Shown piece by piece: positions 18,504 through 26,517 of a stretch of DNA of 64,000 nucleotides. The stretch's first letter is position 1, and the number at the start of each line of letters is the position of its first letter. Where the stretch lies: NCBI RefSeq assembly GCF_000368785.1, contig NZ_KB849691.1, forward strand, positions 251,231 to 315,230. The letters run 5' to 3'. The translations under genes were made by a program, and so were the position numbers. The notes below the pieces were generated by a model that did not search any database, was not told the origin of the DNA, and worked only from the letters and a program-made list of their open reading frames with translations. This DNA comes from Acinetobacter towneri DSM 14962 = CIP 107472. GTDB lineage: Bacteria > Pseudomonadota > Gammaproteobacteria > Pseudomonadales > Moraxellaceae.

Positions 18504-18529
18504 AAAAAAGCAGTCAAGAATGACTGCTT
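18504..18529 (-). terminator. Terminator of the fimV C-terminal gene
   Basis: Arms AAAGCAGTCA and TGACTGCTTT are followed on the minus strand by a T-run that directly abuts the ATG of the asparaginase-family gene. Confidence 0.85.
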
Positions 18530-18548
18530 TATCTTAATCTGATTTGAA

Positions 18549-19874
18549 TTAAGAAGCGATTTGATTCAGTAACTGATCGGCACGTTGGCGTTGTTCAGCA
18601 GAATAATTTGCGCCTTGTTCGCTAAGTAAAGCTTTCGCAGCATCATAAGCGCCCAATTCCACATATTGGCTCGCCAAGTCTAAATTCAACTGAATTTCAT
18701 CTACTTGAGATAAGTCTGGGAATGATTTCACCAATGGATCATTTAGATCAACATCTGTGCTGACAACGGTTGCAGCAGGTTCAAGTGCAATACTTGGTGC
18801 AGCAATGACTTCAGGTTCAATTGCAGGCTGAAGGTTGGTTTCCTCAGCAGGCGCACTGTCAAATGTGAAATTAAAATCAGGCGTTGCAGGTTCAGCTTTT
18901 GCTTCAACCGCAGATGCGCTTTCTGGTGTAGAAAAATTGAAGTCTAGACTTGGGGCTTTGACTGAAGAAGCTTCATTGACTGTTGATTCTGGGGCTGCTG
19001 TTTCTGGTGCTGCTGTGGTTTCAGCTGGACTTGGTGTTAAATCAAACGTGAAGTCGAGCGGTTTAACTTCCTCTGCAGGGCTTACACTTGGTTCAGCTGT
19101 AATTGCAGGCGCTTCAGTTTTTGCTTCTGCTGCTGTGGAATCGAGTGAGAAATTAAAATCCAGTGCAGCAGGTTCTGCTTTGACTTCAGGTTCGGCTGCT
19201 TTTTCTACAACAGGTGTAGCTGCAGGGCTGAAATTTAACGATGAGGTGTCAAATTCTAAAGCTGCTTCAGGTTCTGCAGTTTTATTTGAGGTCAGTTCGT
19301 GCTGTAACTGGTCAAAAGAAGCCGTTTGATTTGGCGTACTCACAGGTGCAGTAAAATCTAAGCTGCTTGGAGCTGCTGTCGGCGCTTCATTTGCTGATTT
19401 TTCAGCAATATCTTCATGTGCATGACTGGCTTTTTTCGCTTCAGCTTGTGACAGAATATCGTCAAGCTCTAAAGAACGTAAATGATTCAGCAATTGATCA
19501 ATTGCAAATTCATCTTTTTGTTGTAAATGAATATCAAGCAAGAATAAATACAAACCATGCAATGAGTTATCACGTTTTAATGCTTGGTTAATTTGTGCTT
19601 CTGCAGCAAAGAAATTACGTTCTTTGATCAGGTTTTCAATGTTGGTTTGGATTTTTACAGGAACAGGGGTAGAGTGTTGTGGTGTTGGAACAACCTCTTC
19701 AACCACCACCGATTTCTGGGCAACTTTTTTGGTAGTTGTAGTTTTCTTGCCACTGGTTTTGGCTGGCGCTGCTGTTTTCTTGTTGCTTGGTTCGGCTTCT
19801 TTACTTGCTTCACGCTTTTTCAAGAAAATTGCGATCACCAGTAATAAAATAAACGGAATCACATAAATCAGCAT
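18549..19874 (-). CDS. FimV C-terminal half: membrane-anchored TPR protein
   Basis: This 441-residue protein begins with one transmembrane segment (about 2-18) and a basic KKREASK stop-transfer. A long Ala/Pro/Glu-rich region follows, with repeated short motifs of the form (L/P)DFxF (SLDFTA, ALDFNFSL, PLDFTFDL, SLDFNFS, TPDFNFTF). The last ~55 residues (DEIQLNLDLASQYVELGAYD onward) form the conserved FimV/HubP C-terminal TPR domain. In Pseudomonas, FimV joins this to a periplasmic LysM part in one polypeptide and organises the pole for type IV pili. Here the periplasmic part is a separate gene 66 bp upstream in the same frame. AAGGGGT precedes the ATG. Confidence 0.82.
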   Translation of the reverse strand: MLIYVIPFILLLVIAIFLKKREASKEAEPSNKKTAAPAKTSGKKTTTTKKVAQKSVVVEEVVPTPQHSTPVPVKIQTNIENLIKERNFFAAEAQINQALKRDNSLHGLYLFLLDIHLQQKDEFAIDQLLNHLRSLELDDILSQAEAKKASHAHEDIAEKSANEAPTAAPSSLDFTAPVSTPNQTASFDQLQHELTSNKTAEPEAALEFDTSSLNFSPAATPVVEKAAEPEVKAEPAALDFNFSLDSTAAEAKTEAPAITAEPSVSPAEEVKPLDFTFDLTPSPAETTAAPETAAPESTVNEASSVKAPSLDFNFSTPESASAVEAKAEPATPDFNFTFDSAPAEETNLQPAIEPEVIAAPSIALEPAATVVSTDVDLNDPLVKSFPDLSQVDEIQLNLDLASQYVELGAYDAAKALLSEQGANYSAEQRQRADQLLNQIAS

Positions 19875-19940
19875 GTTTATACCCCTTGAGGATGTGGTCC
19901 CTGTTTGACCTTATCCCAAAAAAATCATTGTGTGTAACAT

Positions 19941-21359
19941 TTAGTGTTTTGGCTTATTTGCGGCTTGTTGTTTTTGCAATTGTTGTTGCAGTTCGGCAAG
20001 GCGCGCGTTGAGTAATTGAATTCTGTGATCCTTCTGACGTAATGCCAATTCTAATTCTGTTACGTTTCTCTGTAATTTAACGGTTTTCTCGCGGGATGTC
20101 ATAACTTTTAATGACAAGTCACCCGAAGTTTGTGTGGATTGTGTGTTCTTCTTGGCAGAACCGTGGGTCGAGTCTTGTTGATTCTCTGCCACAAGGCTCA
20201 TTTCTGCTTGATTTAAACGATATTTGGCTTTGCCTGATTGTGGTGTACTGGCCGTTTCTGGTTTTGGAATTGCGGCTTTTTTCTCTGTTTTAGAGTTAGC
20301 TTGTGCATGTAAATTTAAGGTCGCACCACGACGCAAACGATTGGCATCGCCTTGAATAAAAGCATGCTCATTATTGGCTTTAATTTGCTGCATCACTTCA
20401 GCAACAGGGCGGTTATTTTCACCCGCAATGCGTGAGGCAATTGCCCATAATGATTCATTCGATTGCACCACGTGTTGGGTATTGACTGCAGGCATGGCTG
20501 TGGCAGGGCTTGGTTTAGCCTGTGTAGCCGCTATTTGTGCAGGCTTTTTCACGGCAGCAGCAGGCTGAGTTTGTGCCAGTTGCTTCGTGCGTTGCTGTTC
20601 AGCAAATTTTTGTACCAATGGATCAGCCGATTGTTGTGAAGTGACTGACGTAGTCGCTGTAGATGCTGTCGGTGTTGGGTTGTTATTTGTTTTTGCTGGC
20701 GCTGCTTTTGGAGCAGCAACAGTCGTATTTTCACTCGCTGCGCTACGGCTTGGCGCAGTTTGAATCACTGTTACTGCTTGATGGTTTAACGCAGGCGGTG
20801 TATTGCGTTTAATGGTTAGCGGTGCTTCAAAAGTTTGTTGTTCAATTGCTTTGGGTGTTTCAACCTGATAGGCCGTACTTACAGGTAAATTTAAAGCAAT
20901 ATCTTGCTCATTGACAATCATAACAGGCATTAAAGCTTGTTCATTGCTACGTTGCATAGCGGCCAATGGCGCAGGTGCACTGCGTTTTAATGGGGTGCGA
21001 ATATGTTGCAGGCGGGTTGCATTGCCTTCTTTAATTTTGACCACAATATTCAACTCAGACTCGGTTAGAGGTCGAGATGAGGTAATGGTGATAACCCCTG
21101 TACCGTTGCTGTTACGACGTGTAAAAAAGTTAAGATGACCAGGCGGACGGTGGCTCGCACCAATCGACATCAGATCTTCGGCCGTAGCTAAACTAACATC
21201 AATCGCTTCATTCACATTCGATTGACGAAAGTTGATTTCGGCATAGAGCAATTCCCCAGTTGTTGACTGAATTTGAATCGGGTCAACATTCATTGCATAC
21301 ATTTGCTGTGAAGCCAAAATAGATAAAATGGCGATCTTTAATTTGTTATATACAGTCAT
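19941..21359 (-). CDS. fimV: FimV N-terminal half: periplasmic LysM protein
   Basis: This exported protein of about 472 residues (479 if started at 21380) has a signal peptide, then the FimV N-terminal domain (NVDPIQIQSTTGELLYAEIN, VKIKEGNATRLQHIRTPLKR). A Ser/Thr/Ala-rich linker leads to a LysM peptidoglycan-binding domain near residues 295-350 (VVQSNESLWAIASRIAGENN). The C-terminus is a predicted coiled coil (EKTVKLQRNVTELELALRQK). It ends exactly where other FimV proteins cross the membrane; that segment starts the next gene. The two genes should be translated from one message and act as a two-part FimV/HubP polar scaffold (inference). Confidence 0.85.
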   Translation of the reverse strand: MTVYNKLKIAILSILASQQMYAMNVDPIQIQSTTGELLYAEINFRQSNVNEAIDVSLATAEDLMSIGASHRPPGHLNFFTRRNSNGTGVITITSSRPLTESELNIVVKIKEGNATRLQHIRTPLKRSAPAPLAAMQRSNEQALMPVMIVNEQDIALNLPVSTAYQVETPKAIEQQTFEAPLTIKRNTPPALNHQAVTVIQTAPSRSAASENTTVAAPKAAPAKTNNNPTPTASTATTSVTSQQSADPLVQKFAEQQRTKQLAQTQPAAAVKKPAQIAATQAKPSPATAMPAVNTQHVVQSNESLWAIASRIAGENNRPVAEVMQQIKANNEHAFIQGDANRLRRGATLNLHAQANSKTEKKAAIPKPETASTPQSGKAKYRLNQAEMSLVAENQQDSTHGSAKKNTQSTQTSGDLSLKVMTSREKTVKLQRNVTELELALRQKDHRIQLLNARLAELQQQLQKQQAANKPKH

Positions 21360-21451
21360 CTTAATTGTTAGCTCGGTCATTTATCGCAAGGCGAAAAGGA
21401 TAGAGTAGCGAGTTGTAGGTCGATTGTAAAATATTAACACGTTGATTACAT

Positions 21452-21480
21452 AAAAAAGCCAGTCAAATTTGACTGGCTTG
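21452..21480 (-). terminator. Terminator of asd
   Basis: A perfect hairpin AAGCCAGTCAAA/TTTGACTGGCTT at 21456-21479 is followed on the minus strand by TTTT. Confidence 0.88.
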
Positions 21481-21528
21481 TTGAGATTGATCACAGAATC
21501 AAAAATGATTCAGTGCTCAAGACGAAGC

Positions 21529-22647
21529 TTAAGCATTTTTGTAATCAATTAAGATGCGTAACATACGACGTAATGGCTCTGCTGCGCCCCAAAGTAATTG
21601 GTCACCTACAGTGAATGCACCAAGGTATTCTTTACCCATGTTCATTTTGCGTAAACGACCAACAGGTACTGTTAAAGTCCCTGTAACTGCAACTGGGGTA
21701 AGATCGGTCATTGATGCTTCGCGTGTATTTGGTACCACTTTTGCCCATTGGCTTGATTGACGAATCATATCTTCAATTTCGTTCAGTGGAACGTCTTTTT
21801 TCAGCTTCAATGTGATTGCCTGAGAGTGACAACGCATTGCGCCAATACGCACACAGTGACCATCAATTGGAACGATCTGCTGATTGCCTAAAATCTTGTT
21901 GGTTTCAACCTGACCTTTCCATTCTTCTTTTGACTGACCGCTTTCAAGCTGTTTGTCGATATATGGAATGAGAGAACCCGCTAAAGGCACACCAAAGTTT
22001 GCCGATGGGAAACCTTCGCCACGTTGTAATTCGGCAATTTTAGAGTCGATGTCTAAAATTGGTGAACGTGGGTCATCCAACAAGTCTTTGGTGTTGTTAT
22101 ACAAGTAGCCCATGCCTGTGATCAGCTCACGCATGTTTTGCGCACCTGCACCAGAAGCTGCTTGATAGGTCATTGAAGTTGCCCATTCCACCAAATTGTT
22201 TTGGAATAATGAACCCAAGCCCATCAACATGAGTGAAACAGTACAGTTACCGCCCACAAATGTTTTGGTGCCATTCACCAAGCCATCTTTAATGACATTC
22301 ATGTTGACTGGATCAAGTACGATAATCGCTTCATCATCCATACGCAGGGTAGATGCAGCATCAATCCAGTAACCATTCCATCCTTCAGCTTTAAGCTTCG
22401 GGAAAACGGCAGAAGTGTAATCACCACCTTGACAGGTAATAATGACATCCATTTGCTTCAGACTTTCAATATCTGTTGCATCCATAAGTGCTGGGGCAGT
22501 CTTACCACCAAACGCTGGTGCTTCACCGCCAGCATTACTGGTAGAGAAATAGAATGGCTCAAAATGAGCAAAATCATTTTCTTCAACCATACGTTGCATA
22601 AGGACGGAACCCACCATCCCGCGCCAACCGACCAGACCTACTTTCAT
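21529..22647 (-). CDS. asd: Aspartate-semialdehyde dehydrogenase
   Basis: This 372-residue enzyme reduces aspartyl phosphate to aspartate semialdehyde for lysine, threonine, methionine and diaminopimelate synthesis. Motifs are [20 protein letters not shown] (NADP-binding N-terminus), [15 protein letters not shown] with the catalytic Cys near 135, [20 protein letters not shown], and [18 protein letters not shown] with the catalytic His. ATG 22647 is chosen over 22677 because the Rossmann strand starts there and GAGG lies upstream. It belongs to the gammaproteobacterial Asd type. Confidence 0.97.
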   Translation of the reverse strand: MKVGLVGWRGMVGSVLMQRMVEENDFAHFEPFYFSTSNAGGEAPAFGGKTAPALMDATDIESLKQMDVIITCQGGDYTSAVFPKLKAEGWNGYWIDAASTLRMDDEAIIVLDPVNMNVIKDGLVNGTKTFVGGNCTVSLMLMGLGSLFQNNLVEWATSMTYQAASGAGAQNMRELITGMGYLYNNTKDLLDDPRSPILDIDSKIAELQRGEGFPSANFGVPLAGSLIPYIDKQLESGQSKEEWKGQVETNKILGNQQIVPIDGHCVRIGAMRCHSQAITLKLKKDVPLNEIEDMIRQSSQWAKVVPNTREASMTDLTPVAVTGTLTVPVGRLRKMNMGKEYLGAFTVGDQLLWGAAEPLRRMLRILIDYKNA

Positions 22648-22836
22648 GTCACTTTGCCTCGGTGCGTTAAAAAACAATAAAGGAATATAAGTCTATCAAA
22701 AGGGGACGCAACTGCAAGCATTACATGAACAAAACATGAGTATTATTGAGTGAAATCTCTTGTTTGTGTTACATACAAAATTGATAACTTTGGTTTTCAT
22801 GTAAAAACGACAAAAAATACAAAAGAGTAAAGCAAG

Positions 22837-23964
22837 ATGATTTGGGTAGAAGGGCTTGCAATATTAGTCATTTGGTTAAGTTTTTGGTCACTGATTCCGC
22901 GTGATGAATGGTGGATTCGGGGCGCAGATTTTCCACGTTTACAGATCTTGGTTTTGGGCATCATTGCCTTTGTTTTGCTACTGATTTGGGAGCAGACGTG
23001 GGATGTGTCTAGCCAAGTGATTTTAATTGGGCTGATTGCAGCTTTGGCTTATCAGTTAAAAATGGTCTTGCCCTACACCTTGCTGTGGAAAAAACAGGTC
23101 AAACAAGTTCGTCCAGAACAGCTAAATCCTGAAAAACAAATTTCATTAATCGTGTCCAATGTTCTGACACCAAATCAAAAATATCATCTTTTAATTGAAC
23201 ATATTCAAGCCTTAAAACCAGATTTGGTGTTGACCCTAGAATCTGATTTGGCTTGGCAGAAAGCCTTGTCTGTGATTGAAGCCGACTATCCTTATCGGGT
23301 CGCTGTGCCTTTAGATAATTTATATGGCATGCATTTGTATAGCCGTTTGCCATTAAAAGACACTGAGATCAAATTTATTCTCAGCGATGAAATTCCATCC
23401 ATTCATACCAGTGTGATTTTGCCTTCGGGGCAGCCTGTACAGTTGTATTGTTTGCATCCTAAACCACCAAGTCCTACCGAAGCCAAAGATTCAGTTTTAA
23501 GAGATGCCGAATTGTTGATTGTAGGCGATCAAATCAAAGATTTAGATGAAAGTTGTATCGTGATGGGGGATTTAAACGATGTGGCATGGTCGCGGACTAC
23601 ACGCTTGTTTCAAAGAATCAGTGGCTTGCTCGACCCGCGCGTTGGACGGCACTATATCAATACCTTTCATGCCGATTATCCTTTATTGCGTTGGTCATTA
23701 GACCACGTTTTTCATAGTACTGATTTTGCATTGGTGGATATGCAGCGTTTATCGCATATCGGTTCAGACCATTTTCCTGTGTATGCGGTATTACAAACTG
23801 GACGGGTGTTTGATCGAATTCAGGAAGAACTGCCGCAAACCGATGCCGATGAGCAGGAAGCACAACAGGCGATTCAGGATGGGATTGAAAAAGCAGAGCA
23901 AGAAGAAAAACTGGTGACCGATGAAATTGCACAACCGTATAAAGCACAGGATAAATCGGTTTAG
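22837..23964 (+). CDS. Membrane-anchored endonuclease/exonuclease/phosphatase family protein
   Basis: This 375-residue protein has about three N-terminal transmembrane segments (residues 3-20, 32-50, 58-77). A periplasmic or cytoplasmic EEP domain follows (about 100-330), with LISNV-like ISLIVSNVLTPNQKYHLL, an ALKPDLVLTLESD metal-site Glu, MGDLNDVAWSRTTR and a terminal SHIGSDHFPVYAVL. These retain the Glu, Asn/Asp and His of the metal-dependent phosphoesterase fold. A Glu/Gln-rich tail follows. The substrate is unknown; relatives include putative nucleases and sphingomyelinase-like enzymes. The gene immediately precedes the predicted GacA-controlled RNA. Confidence 0.85.
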   Translation: MIWVEGLAILVIWLSFWSLIPRDEWWIRGADFPRLQILVLGIIAFVLLLIWEQTWDVSSQVILIGLIAALAYQLKMVLPYTLLWKKQVKQVRPEQLNPEKQISLIVSNVLTPNQKYHLLIEHIQALKPDLVLTLESDLAWQKALSVIEADYPYRVAVPLDNLYGMHLYSRLPLKDTEIKFILSDEIPSIHTSVILPSGQPVQLYCLHPKPPSPTEAKDSVLRDAELLIVGDQIKDLDESCIVMGDLNDVAWSRTTRLFQRISGLLDPRVGRHYINTFHADYPLLRWSLDHVFHSTDFALVDMQRLSHIGSDHFPVYAVLQTGRVFDRIQEELPQTDADEQEAQQAIQDGIEKAEQEEKLVTDEIAQPYKAQDKSV

Positions 23965-23979
23965 AAATTAAACGAAAAG

Positions 23980-23997
23980 TGTACGAAATGGCTTACA
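23980..23997 (+). promoter_or_regulatory. GacA-type upstream activating site
   Basis: TGTACG-AAATGG-CTTACA matches the GacA site TGTAAG-N6-CTTACA in 11 of 12 positions with exact N6 spacing. It lies 16 bp beyond the EEP gene and about 48 bp (centre) upstream of the proposed RNA start. Its position before a GGA-rich RNA mirrors rsmX/Y/Z promoters in Pseudomonas. Confidence 0.78.
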
Positions 23998-24001
23998 CGG
24001 A

Positions 24002-24029
24002 TTTAGGCACATGACGCATGGTTTATTCT
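24002..24029 (+). promoter_or_regulatory. Candidate promoter of the Rsm-like RNA
   Basis: TTTAGG (24002-24007) and TATTCT (24024-24029), 16 bp apart, form a weak sigma-70-like promoter, as expected of an activator-dependent gene. The exact start is uncertain. Confidence 0.4.
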
Positions 24030-24035
24030 GACTGA

Positions 24036-24229
24036 TCTGGTTAAGATTAATTCATCAGCACAAGGACTCGGGAACGGAGTATCCCATTAGGGAAGACGAC
24101 GCTGAGGGATAAACATCAAGGATATGATGTAGGTAAGGAACGCCATACAATAAAATAACAATAAGTTTTGAAAGCACAACCTCATGAGCCCGAGTTTTAC
24201 AGGATGTAGAACTCGGGCGATGATTTTTT
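24036..24229 (+). ncRNA. Predicted CsrA/RsmA-sequestering sRNA (RsmX/Y/Z-like)
   Basis: This non-coding stretch of about 190 bases carries eight GGA motifs at 24064, 24071, 24076, 24091, 24107, 24120, 24137 and 24202. One sits in an ideal CsrA site: a 6-bp stem ACATCA/TGATGT (24113-24130) with hexaloop AGGATA. Another is in the hairpin GGGA...TCCC (24070-24085), and the last is in the loop of the terminator. An intrinsic terminator ends it, and a GacA-type site precedes it. There is no ORF of note. In Pseudomonas, such RNAs titrate RsmA/CsrA when GacA is active. The 5' end is estimated from the promoter only; the function is inference from structure and context. Confidence 0.8.
24188..24229 (+). 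terminator. Terminator of the Rsm-like RNA
   Basis: Arms GCCCGAGTT (24188-24196) and AACTCGGGC (24210-24218), with an inner TACA/TGTA stem and a GGA loop, are followed by GATGATTTTTT. Confidence 0.88.
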
Positions 24230-24301
24230 AGGGCTTATTTTTTCATTCTCATTGTTTTTAAACAAATTAAATTTCAATCAGCTCGATTCAGTTTTAAGGC
24301 T

Positions 24302-25414
24302 TTAGGTGTGTTTTGACTGCAAAACTTGCTGATATAAATCTAAGGTTTGATGACACATATCTGCCAAGCTGAACAATTCAACAGGGGTGACACTTTGCGG
24401 TATTTCCAGATGCAATTGCACTGCATTGAATAAAGCCACTTGGTCATCTGCTGCGATGAGCCCTTGCGGATACAGTTGTGACAAAATTTCAGCCACACCA
24501 CCACGGTTCCAGCCAATCACAGGTGTTCCTACAGATAAAGCCTCAAGTGCAGTGCGTCCAAAGGTTTCCGCCTGATTGGAAAGTGAAAGTACAATATCGC
24601 TAAACGCAAGCCACTCGCGAATGTCAGAACGGTGTCCAACAAAGGTTATCGCTTCGGTCAGATGTTTATCCCGAATATTGCGTTCCAGTTCCTGTAAATA
24701 AGCTGCTTTTTTAACATCTGCACCGCCTACAACAACAGCATGAATCTGTGGATACTGGGTTTTTAATTTCGCAATTAGATCAATCAATGTTTCATGACCT
24801 TTTAAGCGGGTGATACGTCCCGGCAAACAAATTAAAAACTTATGTTCAAGTTCTGGGAAATCTTGATAGGTTTGTTGCATCCATTGTGCCGAAGGTTGAT
24901 ACCCGTGCGGAAATGCAGCAGGGTCAATTCCACGATAAATACGGACAATATCTTCAGGTGGACAGTTTTGATAATGATCACGAATGTATTTGACTACACT
25001 GTCAGAAACTGCGATCACTTTTTCCGCTTGGGTCATAATTTGGCTGTAACGGTTAACTGAATAAAAACCATGTACAGTTGAAATTAAGTGTGGACGTTTT
25101 TCGGCTGGAATACCTTTTAGGGAAAAATGAGTTAGCCATGCAGGTACGCGGGAACGTACATGCACAATATCAGGTTGATGTTGCATAATCAGTTGGCGTA
25201 AAGGACGGATTTGCCACAAGCTTGATAATGATTTTTTGTGGATGGCTAACTTTAAATGAGTGGAACCTTCAGCTTCGAGTTGGTTAACCATCCGTCCGCC
25301 ATTCGACACCACCAATGACGTATGTCCTTGAGCGACCAAGGCTCGGGCGATTTCGAGCGTACCGCGTTCTACACCGCCACTGTTTAATTCGGGTAATAAC
25401 TGCATGACTTTCAT
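24302..25414 (-). CDS. Glycosyltransferase family 4 protein
   Basis: This 370-residue GT-B fold glycosyltransferase has the N-terminal acceptor-domain motif LPELNSGGVERGTLEIARAL and DIVHVRSRVPAW. The C-terminal nucleotide-sugar domain shows LICLPGRITRLKGHETLIDL and the GT4 signature SNQAETFGRTALEALSVGTP, containing the EX7E motif. It probably adds a sugar to lipopolysaccharide core or another surface glycan at the inner membrane. The next gene upstream, 24 bp away on the same strand, is an LpxL-type acyltransferase, which supports a lipooligosaccharide role. Confidence 0.88.
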   Translation of the reverse strand: MKVMQLLPELNSGGVERGTLEIARALVAQGHTSLVVSNGGRMVNQLEAEGSTHLKLAIHKKSLSSLWQIRPLRQLIMQHQPDIVHVRSRVPAWLTHFSLKGIPAEKRPHLISTVHGFYSVNRYSQIMTQAEKVIAVSDSVVKYIRDHYQNCPPEDIVRIYRGIDPAAFPHGYQPSAQWMQQTYQDFPELEHKFLICLPGRITRLKGHETLIDLIAKLKTQYPQIHAVVVGGADVKKAAYLQELERNIRDKHLTEAITFVGHRSDIREWLAFSDIVLSLSNQAETFGRTALEALSVGTPVIGWNRGGVAEILSQLYPQGLIAADDQVALFNAVQLHLEIPQSVTPVELFSLADMCHQTLDLYQQVLQSKHT

Positions 25415-25438
25415 GAATCTTTCCTTCTGCCGTACAGA

Positions 25439-26374
25439 TTAGTAAATACTGTCATAACCTTCGGGGCGGCTCTTAAACCGACGATGAAACCACATATATT
25501 GGGTAGGAGCGATCCGTAATTGCTGCTCAATAATGAAATTGGTGCGCGTTGCATCTGCAACTTCATCTGCGCTTGGGAAATCCAGCAGTTCAGGTTCAAT
25601 CAAGACTTTATATTGCGGGTTGGAAAGCTTGCCTGTACGGTAAAAATATAACGGAATTGCTGCGGCTTTGGTCATTTTAAGTAAACGACGATGCGCTGTA
25701 ACTGTCGCTGCAGGTACGCCAAAAAACGGTGCCATAACACCTTGTTTTAAACCAAAGTCCTGATCTGGGCTATACCAAATGGCACGACCATTTTTTAAGT
25801 GACGGATTAAACCACGCATGTCATCGTGGTCAATTTGATGACCGTAAATGGTGGCGCGACAACGGTAAATCAGCATGTCCAGTAATGGATTGTTTTGTGG
25901 ACGATAGACCACATCGGGGTCAAAATATTGCGCACAGACATAGCCGCCTGCATCTAGCAGAGTAGAATGTGTACCTAACAATAAAACCCCGCGACCATCT
26001 GCTTGGGCTTGCTGAATATGTTCTAAACCTTCAACCTGAGTACGTCCTTTAAACCACTGTGGACAGTACCACGCATTTAAGGTTTCAAATACGCCCAGCA
26101 TTTGATCAACAAAGACTTGGCGAGCATTTTCATGTACTTCAGCCTCGCTCCATTCAGGAAAACACACTTCCAAATTGCGTAACGTAGTTACGCGACGTGA
26201 CTTCATGCTGTTAAAGGCAAGATTGCCTAAAAGCTGCGCCAAACGATACTGAATCGCCCACGGCAAAATGGCTAAAATCATCAGGCAGACAATGCCAATC
26301 CAGATGCCCCAATATTTTGGCAACAGGAAAGACCATTGAAATTCGCCTGGTGGATATTCAGTGTGTTGACTCAT
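25439..26374 (-). CDS. Lipid A biosynthesis acyltransferase (LpxL/LpxM family)
   Basis: This 311-residue inner-membrane acyltransferase has one N-terminal transmembrane segment (about 20-42) and the catalytic HX4D motif in LLGTHSTLLDAGGY. It also has the family blocks VYRPQNNPLLDMLI, IWYSPDQDFGLKQGVMAPFF and YMWFHRRFKSRPEG near the C-terminus. It transfers a secondary acyl chain to lipid A. The start at 26374 (MSQHTEYP) fits the family length; the longer frame from 26413 has no better signal. It probably forms an operon with the downstream glycosyltransferase. Confidence 0.92.
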   Translation of the reverse strand: MSQHTEYPPGEFQWSFLLPKYWGIWIGIVCLMILAILPWAIQYRLAQLLGNLAFNSMKSRRVTTLRNLEVCFPEWSEAEVHENARQVFVDQMLGVFETLNAWYCPQWFKGRTQVEGLEHIQQAQADGRGVLLLGTHSTLLDAGGYVCAQYFDPDVVYRPQNNPLLDMLIYRCRATIYGHQIDHDDMRGLIRHLKNGRAIWYSPDQDFGLKQGVMAPFFGVPAATVTAHRRLLKMTKAAAIPLYFYRTGKLSNPQYKVLIEPELLDFPSADEVADATRTNFIIEQQLRIAPTQYMWFHRRFKSRPEGYDSIY

Positions 26375-26478
26375 AATGACCGTGTAAAGTGTTGTATCGT
26401 TGCAGTTTAGCACGAACCGATTTTAAAATTTAAAAGCATCCGTCCAATGGGAAAGATGCTTAAAACGGTTTTGCGAAG

Positions 26479-26517
26479 TCTTTCAGGACAAGCGTAGACG
26501 AAGTGTCAATAGACCCT
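26479..26517. repeat. Deleted remnant of the MITE (copy 3)
   Basis: The sequence TCTTTCAGGACAAGC joins directly to GTAGACGAAGTGTCAATAGA and ends in CCCT. Both parts match the interior and right end of the MITE copies at 698 and 49838, with about 70 bp between them deleted and the left part missing. Its terminal repeat supplies two bases of the uup stop codon. Confidence 0.75.

Noticed and set aside
18835..19329. 164-codon ORF on the plus strand antisense to the fimV C-terminal gene
   Set aside because: It is the mirror of Ala/Pro/Glu-rich repeats, giving a low-complexity Ser/Ala/Gly product; the minus-strand gene has domain support.
19875..19940. FimV split as a simple frameshift or nonsense mutation
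   Set aside because: The halves are in the same frame, but the gap has at least two in-frame stops (19941-19943 and 19911-19913), and the second half has its own Shine-Dalgarno and ATG at the membrane helix.
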